Assembly (NCBI RefSeq): GCF_013362815.1
Contig: NZ_JABFVK010000061.1
Span: 16,462-80,461, forward strand
Source: Hamadaea sp.
GTDB taxonomy: Bacteria; Actinomycetota; Actinomycetes; Mycobacteriales; Micromonosporaceae
Length of the DNA: 64,000 bases
Reading direction: 5' to 3'
Under the pieces are notes generated by a model, which saw only the letters and a program-made list of their open reading frames with translations, had not been told where the DNA came from and did not search any database. Below, in pieces: positions 25,573 to 34,537 of this stretch. The position numbers were made by a program, and so were the translations under genes. Every line of letters begins with the position of its first letter. Position 1 is the stretch's first letter.

Positions 25573-27408
25573 CTATCGGCCGGTCAGCCGGCGCAGCAGC
25601 GACCGCTTCTTCGGCTGTTCCGGAATCTCCGCGGCCGGTCGGTCGGCGTCGTCATCGGCCTCGTCGGCCAGCACGGTGTCGGCGAGGCGTCCGAGCTCCG
25701 GGTTCACGTCGGGGACCAGCCGGACGAGGTGGGCGAGCGACGACAGGATCGTGACCGGCCGCTGCTGCGAGGCCTCCGTCGCCGCCAGGAACCGGCGGCC
25801 GACGAGCTCGCCGACCTCTGTGCGGCAGCCGGGATCGAGCCAGGCCGCGACCACCAGCGCGAACAATGCCGCCTCGGTCGTCCAGTCCTCGACGCCGTAC
25901 GCGATCTCCGCGAGCACGGCCCGCTGGGCGGTGGTGTCACCCGGCTCGGCGGCGAGTTCCCGGCAATGCAGGATGCCGAGCGCCGCGAACGTCTGCGCCG
26001 AGCGTTCCCACCAGCCGTCGGGGATGCCGGCCATCCGATCGGGCACCGGCGGCGGATACACGAGCAGTCCGAGCAGATCGCTCAACGGCAGTTCGCCGAG
26101 CGGCAGCGCGTGGTCGTACGCCGAGACCGGGTCGGGCCAAGTCCCGGAGGCGAGCTCGGCGAGCAGTGCGGTGGCGCGAGCGGACGGCGGCGGCACCGCC
26201 GGGTCGGCCCGGAAGCCGGCGTACTGCCAGAGGACCCGGCCCGGGCGCAACGGCTGCACCATGTCCGGCGGTGGATCACCGGCGATGGAGACCGAGACGT
26301 TCGGCATCTCCCGCCGGAAGATCGCCAGTGCGCTCGGCGGCTCCAGTCCGGAGATGCCGATCTCGCCCTCGCTGTCGCGTTGGTCCGCCGGGAACTGGCC
26401 GAGCACGTTGATGCACGACGCGCTCGGCCCGGCGACGATCCCCAACCAGGTACGCCCGTCGCAGCAGTCGGCGAGATCGGTGTGATCATGGCTGGTCTGC
26501 GGGGTGGTGCGGACGAAGTCCGACAGCGCGACGAGGTGTTGCGGATCGCCGTCGCGCTGGAACCGCAGCCGGTACGCCGTGTGCACGGCGCAGTCATAGG
26601 TGGGGTCGATCCGCATCGCGTCCTCGATCACCGACAGCGCCTCGTCGAGGCGCCCGGCGTCGCTGAGCCAGCTCGCCACATCGGCGTTGAGGTCCAGGTC
26701 GAGCGGGTTCTGTCGGCGTGCCTCGGCCATCACGGCCAGCGCGTCGGGCAGCCGGCCGGCGGCGCGGAGGGCGTAGGCGTACCAAACGGCGGTGAGCTTG
26801 GTGGGTTCCAGGCGGTACGCCGTCTCGCCCCACCGGGCTGCTTGGGCCGGGTCGCCTAGTCGCCGGCCGACTCCCGCGGCGGCGCCGTGCAGCATCGCGT
26901 GCTGTGGATGGGCGGCCATCACTCGGGTGGCCAGCTCCAGGTAGGCCGCGTTGGCTCGGCGTACTTCGGGGGCGGCGGGCTCGCCGAGTTCGCGCATCAG
27001 CGTCACGAGGACCTGGACGAAGGCGTCGGGGTCGACGCGGTCGCCGGGCAGTGCGCGTACCCAGCTCACGTCGGCCCACGGCTGAGCCGGGTCGAACGCC
27101 GTCGCCTTGGCCAGCAACGACAGCGCGCCATCCACATCGGACGCAGCGCGCAGGTGCGCGTGCGCGACGACCGCGCCGAGGAACGGGCGGTCGTCGAGCG
27201 GGAACAGGCTCAGGCCGCCGTCGGGACTCCGGGCGGCCAGCGCCGCGAGCAGTTCGTGCACCTCGGGCAGGCTCGGTGCGTGCGCGATCGCCCCGGCGAG
27301 ATGGTTGGCGGCGTGGTGGAGGTCGTCTCCGGCGAGGGCGATCCGGGCCAGCGCCAGTTCGCCATGCGCCTCCTGGACGGGGTCGTGGACTCCTTCGGCT
27401 TGGGTCAC
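25573..27408 (-). CDS. TPR-repeat protein of unknown function
   Basis: About 611 residues of mostly alpha-helical repeats in the first 300 (for example WGETAYRLEPTKLTAVWYA, LSVIEDAMRIDPTYD), followed by a unique C-terminal half (LGLEPPS-type region, VLWQYAGF) and a basic end KKRSLLRRLTGR. No signal peptide or membrane span is evident. The GTG at 27408 is one of several possible starts; the open frame reaches 27504. I do not recognise the family; a scaffold or interaction role is all that can be said. Confidence 0.7.
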   Translation of the reverse strand: MTQAEGVHDPVQEAHGELALARIALAGDDLHHAANHLAGAIAHAPSLPEVHELLAALAARSPDGGLSLFPLDDRPFLGAVVAHAHLRAASDVDGALSLLAKATAFDPAQPWADVSWVRALPGDRVDPDAFVQVLVTLMRELGEPAAPEVRRANAAYLELATRVMAAHPQHAMLHGAAAGVGRRLGDPAQAARWGETAYRLEPTKLTAVWYAYALRAAGRLPDALAVMAEARRQNPLDLDLNADVASWLSDAGRLDEALSVIEDAMRIDPTYDCAVHTAYRLRFQRDGDPQHLVALSDFVRTTPQTSHDHTDLADCCDGRTWLGIVAGPSASCINVLGQFPADQRDSEGEIGISGLEPPSALAIFRREMPNVSVSIAGDPPPDMVQPLRPGRVLWQYAGFRADPAVPPPSARATALLAELASGTWPDPVSAYDHALPLGELPLSDLLGLLVYPPPVPDRMAGIPDGWWERSAQTFAALGILHCRELAAEPGDTTAQRAVLAEIAYGVEDWTTEAALFALVVAAWLDPGCRTEVGELVGRRFLAATEASQQRPVTILSSLAHLVRLVPDVNPELGRLADTVLADEADDDADRPAAEIPEQPKKRSLLRRLTGR

Positions 27409-27545
27409 CCGGGCAGGGTAGAGGAATGTGACTTCCAGCGCGGGACCTGCGTGATCCTGCTCGCCCGAGTTGAGTCGGCCGTCATTTCGTGCAAGACTGC
27501 GCACAGATCGAGCATAAATTGAGCACGAAGACTCAGGGAGTGGGC

Positions 27546-28598
27546 ATGAGCGAGCGCGGCGTCGGCATGGCGACGGACATCGCGGAGCAGCCGGGCGTCT
27601 ACGGTGCGCTGCTGGAGCCGGCGAGCGTACGCGAGATCGAGCGGGTCGCCGCCGCGATCGCCGAGCGCCGCCCGAAGCACATCGTGTTCACCGCCCGGGG
27701 CACGTCCGACCACGCCGCCCTGTACGCCGCGTACCTCACCGAGATCCGGCTCGGCGTGCCCGCCGGGCTCGCCTCGCCCAGTGCGATGACGGTGTACGGC
27801 GCTCGCCCGGACTTCTCCGAGGCGCTCGTCGTCGGAGTCTCGCAGTCCGGCGGTTCGCCCGACCTGACCGAGGTGCTCAAGATCGCCCGGGAGCAGGGCG
27901 CGCTGACGCTGGCCGTGACCAACAACCCGAAGTCGATCCTCAACGAGACGGCTGAGCTGACCGTCGACGTGGCGGCCGGGCACGAGCGGGCTGTGGCGGC
28001 GACCAAGACCTACACCGCCGAGCTGCTCGCCCTGCTGCTGCTCGTCGAAGCGATCCGCGGCGAGGGCAAGGTGCCCGCCGACGAGTTCGCCCAGCTCACG
28101 AGGTTGCCGGAGCTCGCCGAGCAGACGTTGCGCGACGACACCCCGGCGCAACTGGCCGAGCGTTATCGGTTCGCCGGGCGGGTCGTCACCACCGGCCGGG
28201 GGTACGCGTACCCGACCGCCCGGGAAGCGGCGCTGAAGCTCATGGAGACCTCCTACCTGGCGGCGCTCGCCTTCTCCGGAGCCGACCTGCTGCACGGCCC
28301 GCTGGCGATGGCCGACCCCGACGTCCCGGTGCTCGCCGTCGTCGGCACCGGCCCGGGCGGGACCGCGATGTCGGATGTGCTCACCCGGCTCGGCGAGCGG
28401 CGGGCCGACGTCGTCACCATCGGCTCCGGCCAGGTGGCCGAGGCATCGGCCCGGCTGGTGGTGCCCGACGTCGACGAGCGCTACTCGGCACTGCTCGACA
28501 TCCTGCCGCTGCAAAAGCTGGCCCTGGCCATCGCGCTCAGCCGGGGCGAGAACCCGGACGCTCCCCGCGGACTCAAGAAAGTCACCGAGACTCTGTAG
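27546..28598 (+). CDS. SIS-domain sugar isomerase/aminotransferase-like protein
   Basis: A 350-residue protein with two SIS domains (VFTARGTSDHAALYAAY, SQSGGSPDLTEV; then GRGYAYPTAREAALKLME). It equals the isomerase half of GlmS without the N-terminal Cys glutaminase domain, so it probably acts as a glucosamine-6-phosphate deaminase or isomerase. The sequence KLME...Y matches the GlmS C-terminal site. GGGAG lies six bases before the ATG. No DasR-type site is evident upstream. Confidence 0.85.
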   Translation: MSERGVGMATDIAEQPGVYGALLEPASVREIERVAAAIAERRPKHIVFTARGTSDHAALYAAYLTEIRLGVPAGLASPSAMTVYGARPDFSEALVVGVSQSGGSPDLTEVLKIAREQGALTLAVTNNPKSILNETAELTVDVAAGHERAVAATKTYTAELLALLLLVEAIRGEGKVPADEFAQLTRLPELAEQTLRDDTPAQLAERYRFAGRVVTTGRGYAYPTAREAALKLMETSYLAALAFSGADLLHGPLAMADPDVPVLAVVGTGPGGTAMSDVLTRLGERRADVVTIGSGQVAEASARLVVPDVDERYSALLDILPLQKLALAIALSRGENPDAPRGLKKVTETL

Positions 28599-28611
28599 CT
28601 AGTGTGGTCGC

Positions 28612-30138
28612 GTGTCCACACTTCGCGATCTGGTCGAGGAGCACACCTCGCTCGGCCCGGACGACATCGACCACCTGACCCGGCTCGCCGGGGACTGGCA
28701 GTTGATCTCCGACCTCTCCTTCGCCGACCTGCTGCTCTGGGTGCCGGTCAGCACAGGAGAGGCGGTCGCGGGCGCTCCTTCGTTCCTCTGCGTCGCCCAG
28801 GTACGCCCGACGACCGCTCCCACGGCGTACCAAGATGATCAAGTGGGCCGGATGGTGAGCGGACCGGAAGTGGCCCACTTGGCCATCGCCCGCCAGCAGG
28901 GCCGGATCTGGCGCGAGGGCGACCCGGTCTGGTACGGCGACACTCCCGCGCGCCATGAGGCGGTGCCGGTCCGGCGGCGACGCGCGGACGGTGAGGCGAG
29001 CGAGGTGATCGCGGTCGTGGGCCGCGACACGAACCTGTCCACCGCGCGGACCCCGAGCCAGCTGGAGCTGAACTATCTGACCAGTGCGGACGACCTCGCG
29101 CAGATGGTCGCCGACGGCACCTTCCCGCCGCCGCGGCACCCGGGCGAGACGACCAGCGCGCCGCGGGTGGGGGACGGGCTGATCCGGCTAGACGGCTCGG
29201 GGAAGGTCACCTACGCCTCGCCGAACGCGCAGTCGGCCTTCCGCCGCTTGGGACACGCTTCCCACCTCGTGGGCGAAGACTTGGCCGCCTTGCTGGGCCG
29301 GATCGCCGACGACCCGCTCGAAGGCTCCGAGGCGTCGGCCCGGGTGCTGGCGGCGCTGCACGGCGATTCCCCGGCTCGCAAGGAGATCGAGGTACGCGGA
29401 GCGACCGTGCTGACCCGGGCGCTGCCCCTGATTCCGGCCGGAGTGCCGATCGGCGCGCTGATCCTGGCCCGCGACGTCACCGAGGTACGCCGCCGCGACC
29501 GGGCATTGATCACCAAGGACGCGACGATCCGCGAGATCCACCACCGAGTGAAGAACAACTTGCAGACGGTGGCTGCCCTGTTGCGGCTGCAGGCGCGGCG
29601 GGTCGACGCGCCCGAAGCGCGAGCCGCTCTCGAAGAGTCCGTACGCCGGGTGGCGTCGATCGCGTTGGTCCACGAAACACTTGCGATGTCGGCTGACGAG
29701 GCGGTCGAGTTCGACGGGATCGTCGACCGCGTGGCGACCGCTGCGGCCGAGGTAGCGGGCGGTTTCTCAGGCAGTGGCATCTCGGTGCGCATGCGCCGGG
29801 AGGGCAGCTTCGGCGTACTGCCGGCTGAGATCGCCACTCCGCTCGTCATGGTCCTCAACGAACTGCTGCTGAACGCGGTCGAGCACGCGTTCGCCGAGGA
29901 TTCCGCCGACGCCGAGGTGGTGATCTCAGCTCACCGTTTCCGTAAGCAACTGCAGGTGGCGGTGGCCGACAACGGGCGCGGCCTGCCCGAGGACTTCGAT
30001 CCGGCGGTCTCCAAGCGGCTGGGTCTCCAGATCATCCGTACGCTCACCACCGGTGAACTTCGCGGCAGCATCGAGATGCGTAACCGTCCCGAGGGCGGGG
30101 CCGAGGCGCTGCTCGAGGTTCCGCTCACGAAGCGCTGA
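28612..30138 (+). CDS. pdtaS: PdtaS-like cytoplasmic sensor histidine kinase
   Basis: A 508-residue kinase close to Mycobacterium tuberculosis PdtaS (about 501). An N-terminal GAF-like domain (about 20-150), a PAS domain (about 185-290), a HisKA_2 segment with His310/His311 in REIHHRVKNNLQ and a HATPase with NGRGLPEDFD are seen. It has no membrane span. The family signals to PdtaR, an RNA-binding antiterminator, which is not in the window. Confidence 0.88.
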   Translation: MSTLRDLVEEHTSLGPDDIDHLTRLAGDWQLISDLSFADLLLWVPVSTGEAVAGAPSFLCVAQVRPTTAPTAYQDDQVGRMVSGPEVAHLAIARQQGRIWREGDPVWYGDTPARHEAVPVRRRRADGEASEVIAVVGRDTNLSTARTPSQLELNYLTSADDLAQMVADGTFPPPRHPGETTSAPRVGDGLIRLDGSGKVTYASPNAQSAFRRLGHASHLVGEDLAALLGRIADDPLEGSEASARVLAALHGDSPARKEIEVRGATVLTRALPLIPAGVPIGALILARDVTEVRRRDRALITKDATIREIHHRVKNNLQTVAALLRLQARRVDAPEARAALEESVRRVASIALVHETLAMSADEAVEFDGIVDRVATAAAEVAGGFSGSGISVRMRREGSFGVLPAEIATPLVMVLNELLLNAVEHAFAEDSADAEVVISAHRFRKQLQVAVADNGRGLPEDFDPAVSKRLGLQIIRTLTTGELRGSIEMRNRPEGGAEALLEVPLTKR

Positions 30139-30154
30139 CCGGCCCGCTCAAGAT

Positions 30155-30176
30155 CGCTGACCCCCCAAGATCAGCG
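30155..30176 (+). terminator. Short hairpin after pdtaS
   Basis: CGCTGA (30155-30160) pairs with TCAGCG (30171-30176) across a C-rich loop, 17 bases past the kinase stop. A weak terminator candidate, immediately before element B1. Confidence 0.35.
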
Positions 30177-30178
30177 CT

Positions 30179-30233
30179 GGATCACGGTTCGCGGTCGAAT
30201 CATGGGGCAAGATTCGACCCGGAACCCTGATCC
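30179..30233. repeat. Hairpin element, family B copy 1
   Basis: Arms 30179-30201 and 30211-30233 match at 20 of 23 positions, with loop ATGGGGCAA. The second copy at 38763-38829 has the same arm core and loop ATGGCGCAA, so loop and arms are both conserved. Confidence 0.8.
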
Positions 30234-30278
30234 AACGCCAAGACCGACCCCCGCCAAGACCGACCCCGGAGGACGCGC

Positions 30279-32489
30279 ATGACGGCCAGGCCGGCCCGAT
30301 GGCTGCCGCTGATCGTGGCCTTCCTGGCGATGACGGCGTTGGTGCTGGCGGCGGGCACGCCGGTCGCGGAGGTGGCCCGGTATTGCGCGTATGCGGTGTG
30401 GGCGGTGGTCCTGCCGGGGACGCTGGTCTACCGCGCGCTTCGGCCGACCCCGCGGACGCTGGTCGAAGACGTAGCGCTGGGCACCGCTGTCGGGCTGACC
30501 CTGGAGCTGATCGCCTGGGCCCTCTGCGGAGCACTCGACGTGCGCTTCTTGTTGCCGGGGTGGCCGCTCCTCGTGGTCGCGGTGTTCCTGACCAAGCCAC
30601 TGCGACGGCATTGGCGGCCCGCATACCCGGAGAAGATGCCGGTCGCCTGGTCGTGGTCGGTCGCCGCCATCGTGATCTTCTGGACTTACTACCTCTACGT
30701 GGTGTTCCTGGCCCGGAACCCGGTCCTGCCGACCTCCGAGTCCACCCGGCAATACCTCGATCTCGCGTATCAGCTGTCGCTCGCGGGCGAGGCCAAGAAC
30801 CATCTTCCGCTGCACCTGCCCCAGGTCGCCGCCGAGCCGCTCAACTACCACTGGTTCGCCTACGCGCACATGGCGATGGCGTCCCTGGTGGGCGGGGTGG
30901 ACCTCACCGCGGTGTCGTTGCGCTTCGCCATTCCCGCGCTCTGCGCGCTCACGATCGTGCTCACCGCAGTCGTCGGTGCGCGGGTGACTCGTCGGCCGTG
31001 GGCCGGAGTGGTCGCGGCCGTGCTCTTCTTCACGATCGGGGAGGTCAACTTCACCGATCCGGTCACCATGCCGTTCGGCACCCAGGCGACCTTCGTGATC
31101 TGGCACGGCATGTCGATGATCTACAGCTGGGCCCTGCTCGTCGCGCTGATCGGCGTACTGGTCACGGTGCTCACGGGCGAGGAGCGGTCGTGGCGCGGCT
31201 ATCTGCTCGCGGCTCTGCTCATCGCCGCGTCGAGCGGAGCAAAGGCCAGCTCGCTGCCAGTGGTTCTGGCCGCGGTGCTGCTGGTCTTCTTCACCCAGCT
31301 GGTACGCACAAAGCAGATCCCCTGGCCGGTCGTCTGGCTCGGGCTGCTGGCCGCGGCGGGTCAGCTCTTCGCGACCGCAGTCCTCTACCGGTTCCACACC
31401 TACGCCACGAACATCGACGTCCTCGGCAGCCTCGGGGTCTTCTTCGATCCGCCGGCCGGCGAGCATCGGGGCTGGTGGGAGCAGTCGGCGATCACCGCAG
31501 GCGTGGTCGTGGCCTTCCTGGTGAACATGGAACTGCGGCAGGCGGGGATCATCCCGCTGCTCCGACGGCACCGTTTGCGGCTGGAACCGGCGCAGTGGCT
31601 GCTGTTGGGTGGCGCGCTCGGTGGCGTGGCGGCGTACCTGCTGCTCCGGCAACTCTCGGACGGCCAGCAGTACTTCGCCCGCGCCGGGTTCGCGTTCGGC
31701 GTGATCCTCTCCGCCTGGGGGTACGCCGAAGTCTTCGAACGCGCCCAGCTGTCCCGGCGCGGCCGCTGGTATCTCGGCGCGTTCGCCGGCCTGGTCGCGC
31801 TGGCGACGATCGGGGTTCAGCTGGCCTTCGCCGGGCCGGCCGAATGGCGGCGGCCGTTCGATCCGGCCGTGCCCATCCTCCGGTGGATCGCCCTGCTGTC
31901 GGTGTGTGGCCTGGCGGGTTGGGTGATCTGGGTCAGCCTGTCGCTGACCCGGCCCGGGATGCGCGGCAAGGGCGGGCTCGTGGTGCTCACGGCGATCCTG
32001 GTCGTGGGGGCGCCCGGGCTGGTCATGGACATGGCGAAGTCGGCCCGTTCGCCCAACGGAGGCGCGTACTACAACACGGCTATGCCCCGGTCGCGGGTGC
32101 TCGCCGCCCGCTGGGTCCGCGACCACAGCCGCCCTTCTGACGTGCTGGCCACCAACGTCCACTGCGGCCCCGTCCCGTACGCCGGGCGGTGCGATCCGCG
32201 ATCGTTCTGGCTTTCGGCGTACGCCGAACGGCGGGTGCTGGTGGAAGGCTGGACGTTCGCCCCCCGGGTCGCCGGGGACGCCCTCACCCCGTTCTGGGAT
32301 CAGGCTTTGCTCCAGCGCAACGACCGAGTCTTCACCGATCCCACGCCGGAGGATCTGACGGCGTTGAAGGCCGACGGCGTCCGCTGGCTCGTCGCCGACT
32401 CCCGGTCAGGCGCAGTCTCGCCGGAGCTGGCGGCGTACGCCGACCTGCGGCACACCGAGGGGGCCGTCTCGGTCTACGAAGTGCGCTGA
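30279..32489 (+). CDS. Large polytopic membrane protein (GT-C-like)
   Basis: A 736-residue protein with about 12-14 membrane spans over residues 8-580 and a soluble C-terminal domain (about 600-736). A hydrophilic external loop near residues 150-190 carries conserved-looking acidic and aromatic residues (TSESTRQYLDLAYQL, LNYHWFAYAH). The fold plan resembles GT-C glycosyltransferases using lipid-linked sugars, but no catalytic motif is certain. GGAGG precedes the ATG. The 3' end overlaps the next, convergent gene by 16 bases. Confidence 0.7.
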   Translation: MTARPARWLPLIVAFLAMTALVLAAGTPVAEVARYCAYAVWAVVLPGTLVYRALRPTPRTLVEDVALGTAVGLTLELIAWALCGALDVRFLLPGWPLLVVAVFLTKPLRRHWRPAYPEKMPVAWSWSVAAIVIFWTYYLYVVFLARNPVLPTSESTRQYLDLAYQLSLAGEAKNHLPLHLPQVAAEPLNYHWFAYAHMAMASLVGGVDLTAVSLRFAIPALCALTIVLTAVVGARVTRRPWAGVVAAVLFFTIGEVNFTDPVTMPFGTQATFVIWHGMSMIYSWALLVALIGVLVTVLTGEERSWRGYLLAALLIAASSGAKASSLPVVLAAVLLVFFTQLVRTKQIPWPVVWLGLLAAAGQLFATAVLYRFHTYATNIDVLGSLGVFFDPPAGEHRGWWEQSAITAGVVVAFLVNMELRQAGIIPLLRRHRLRLEPAQWLLLGGALGGVAAYLLLRQLSDGQQYFARAGFAFGVILSAWGYAEVFERAQLSRRGRWYLGAFAGLVALATIGVQLAFAGPAEWRRPFDPAVPILRWIALLSVCGLAGWVIWVSLSLTRPGMRGKGGLVVLTAILVVGAPGLVMDMAKSARSPNGGAYYNTAMPRSRVLAARWVRDHSRPSDVLATNVHCGPVPYAGRCDPRSFWLSAYAERRVLVEGWTFAPRVAGDALTPFWDQALLQRNDRVFTDPTPEDLTALKADGVRWLVADSRSGAVSPELAAYADLRHTEGAVSVYEVR

Positions 32490-34204
32490 GGCACCCGCCA
32501 GTACCAGACCCCGCCGCCGGTCTGGGCGGGCTGCTGGACGATGCCGGTGATCGTGTCGCGCATCGCGTCGGCGTGCGGCCCGCCCTGCTGGAGAACGACG
32601 CATTGGGCGCGCCAGTAGACGAGATCCGCGCGCGCGACGGTGAGCTGCCGAGGAGTCAGCTCCGGCGCGTGCCCGGTCTCCCGAGCGGTCATCACGGCGA
32701 CGTCCATCGTCCGAAGTGGACGTCCTAACCGGCCCGCGCCGTCGTGATCCCGGCTGAAGTAGTAGCCGTTGGGTGAGGCGTAGCCGAGCTTCGCCGCCAG
32801 TTGCAGTCGCATCTGGTAGTGGATCACCCCGGCTCGGGTCGTGTCCCCGTACGCGATCAAGGTGCCGTGCTGCTCGGCACAGGACCGCCACTGACCCGAG
32901 CTGATGAACGCCGGGGCGGGTTTGGCGGCCGTCGCACCGAGCCCGCGCGGAAGGGTGGGGATCAGCGCCACGAGCACCATCGCCGGCCACGCCCAGCGCA
33001 GGACGCTCAGCCGGGCGGCGTGATCCCAGCTCACCGCGAGGAGCAGGCCGATCACCGGAACGGCGATGAGCGCCAGGCGTACGACGATGACGTCGCGGAA
33101 CAGCGGGAGCTGGGCGACCAGCGTCCACGACCCCGGTACGCCGATCGCCCGCCCGTGCCACTTGGGCAGCACGCCGAGGGACGCGATACAGGCGAGCACC
33201 GCGGTCAGGGCGGCACTCCGGACCCAGACGAGCCGACGGAGCCACACTGCCGCCACCACGGCGACGAGGATCAGCGGTACGCCGAAGAACGCGGCCTGCT
33301 CGCTCGGGTTCGGCGCGACCTCGGCCGCGGCCGCCGGACTGCCCGCGATCGAGGCGCCGGCGTACGCCGTGAACGAGCCGAGGTCGGCGACGTACCGCCC
33401 GCTCGGCAAGCCGTGGTACGCCTCCGGCCCGAGGAACTGCACCCACAACGGGTAGCCGGCGATCGAGAGGGTCACCACGCCGGCGAGCACCACGCTGACG
33501 AGTGCGGCCTTCCACCGGGCGAAGACGATCGCGGGCCGCTGGACGGCGTAGAAGACGATGAATCCGCCGAGGCCGAGCGCGGCGAGGAACAGAGTCTCCT
33601 CGCCCAGCAGGATCTGCGCAGCGGCGACCAAGCCGAGTCCGGCTCCCCGCAACGGATGGGTCCACCATCGCCCGGGTACGCCGAGATTCAAGGTCAGCGC
33701 CACGAGCAGCGGCACGAAGAACTGAGCGGCGATATGCGGATGCCCGTTCGCCTGCGACACGATGCCGGGTGCGAAACCGCAGAACAGTCCGCCGACGAAG
33801 GCGGCCGGGGCGGACGTGCCGAGACGGCGGCGGAGAAAGGCGTACCAGGCGATCGCGGTGCCGGCCAAGGCGGCGGTCGCGAAGATCGTGAAGCTCGCGC
33901 CCGGGCCGGCCAGCCGAGTCACCGGGGCGAGCAGTACGCCGACGAGCACCACCGAGGTGTTGCCCGCCAGATTCGCCGCGGTCGGCGTACCGAGGATGGG
34001 GGCGAGGAATGGATCACGGGCGTGGGCGACGGCCTGGGCGGTGTGCTGGAGCATCCATTCGAAGAGGATCTGATCTTGGGGATTGGTGGCCAGGAGACGC
34101 TGGCCGGGGTGCGCCCACAGACCCCGGAGAACTAATACTGCCGCTAGGACGAAGAACGCGACTGCCATCAAATCCGGCCAAATCCTCCGCACGAGTGTCA
34201 GCAT
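32474..34204 (-). CDS. Polytopic membrane protein (GT-C-like)
   Basis: A 576-residue protein with about 11-12 membrane spans and a short soluble C-terminus. An external loop after the first span carries NPQDQILFEWML, with the acidic residue typical of GT-C first loops. The open frame runs far upstream, but that part is the complement of sir; the ATG at 34204 places a membrane helix right at the N-terminus. It converges on another GT-C-like gene, suggesting a shared envelope-glycan role. Family assignment is tentative. Confidence 0.7.
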   Translation of the reverse strand: MLTLVRRIWPDLMAVAFFVLAAVLVLRGLWAHPGQRLLATNPQDQILFEWMLQHTAQAVAHARDPFLAPILGTPTAANLAGNTSVVLVGVLLAPVTRLAGPGASFTIFATAALAGTAIAWYAFLRRRLGTSAPAAFVGGLFCGFAPGIVSQANGHPHIAAQFFVPLLVALTLNLGVPGRWWTHPLRGAGLGLVAAAQILLGEETLFLAALGLGGFIVFYAVQRPAIVFARWKAALVSVVLAGVVTLSIAGYPLWVQFLGPEAYHGLPSGRYVADLGSFTAYAGASIAGSPAAAAEVAPNPSEQAAFFGVPLILVAVVAAVWLRRLVWVRSAALTAVLACIASLGVLPKWHGRAIGVPGSWTLVAQLPLFRDVIVVRLALIAVPVIGLLLAVSWDHAARLSVLRWAWPAMVLVALIPTLPRGLGATAAKPAPAFISSGQWRSCAEQHGTLIAYGDTTRAGVIHYQMRLQLAAKLGYASPNGYYFSRDHDGAGRLGRPLRTMDVAVMTARETGHAPELTPRQLTVARADLVYWRAQCVVLQQGGPHADAMRDTITGIVQQPAQTGGGVWYWRVPQRTS

Positions 34205-34305
34205 ATTGTGATTCGCGCCGCATAACCGGCCCAATGGTTCCGAGGGCTGAGACGGCGGCCACGGCATCTTGGCCATCGGCGGCCGGACATGGCATTGTGA
34301 ACGAC

Positions 34306-34398
34306 ATGAGTCCCGCCACGCTCCGTTCCGTGCCGCTGACTGCGCGGCGGCACGTCGACTACGGGCGTGTGCGGAGCGCCATCTGTCGGCTCGGCTGA
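34306..34398 (+). CDS. Cys-containing leader peptide of the sulfate-reduction operon
   Basis: A 30-residue peptide, MSPATLRSVPLTARRHVDYG followed by RVRSAICRLG. The pattern LTxRRHxDxxRVxSAxCR is that of the actinobacterial Ms5788A-type leader peptides found before sulfur-assimilation genes. It lies 139 bases before sir. A single near-terminal Cys codon makes translation sensitive to cysteine supply. Confidence 0.75.
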   Translation: MSPATLRSVPLTARRHVDYGRVRSAICRLG

Positions 34399-34410
34399 GC
34401 GTCGCCCGAG

Positions 34411-34529
34411 GACTCCGTCTCGAGGAGTCACTTCTTGTCCGGGCGCGCAGGCGCCGGGAGCAATGATGCTTGATCGCGAATGATCGTCGCGATATTCGGC
34501 GTACAGCGCGCAATCCAAGCATCAGGAGG
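34411..34529 (+). promoter_or_regulatory. Structured 5' leader of sir with ribosome-site-adjacent stem
   Basis: Between leader peptide and sir are GACTCC/GGAGTC (34411-34429), ATCGCGA/TCGCGAT (34473-34493), and an enclosing long-range stem GATGCTTG (34465-34472) with CAAGCATC (34516-34523). The last abuts the ribosome site AGGAGG (34524-34529). Leader translation could decide which stems form and so whether sir is translated. Inferred, not shown. Confidence 0.5.
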
Positions 34530-34537
34530 ACGCCGCG

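Noticed and set aside
27409..27545. A DasR site before the SIS-domain gene
   Set aside because: Only a loose TTTCGTGC/GCACGA pair is seen; the ACTGGTCTAGACCA-type motif is absent.
30195..30233. GATTCGA resembling a tRNA T-loop (also at 38801)
   Set aside because: It is one arm of a palindrome; no acceptor stem, D-arm or anticodon arm can be fitted.
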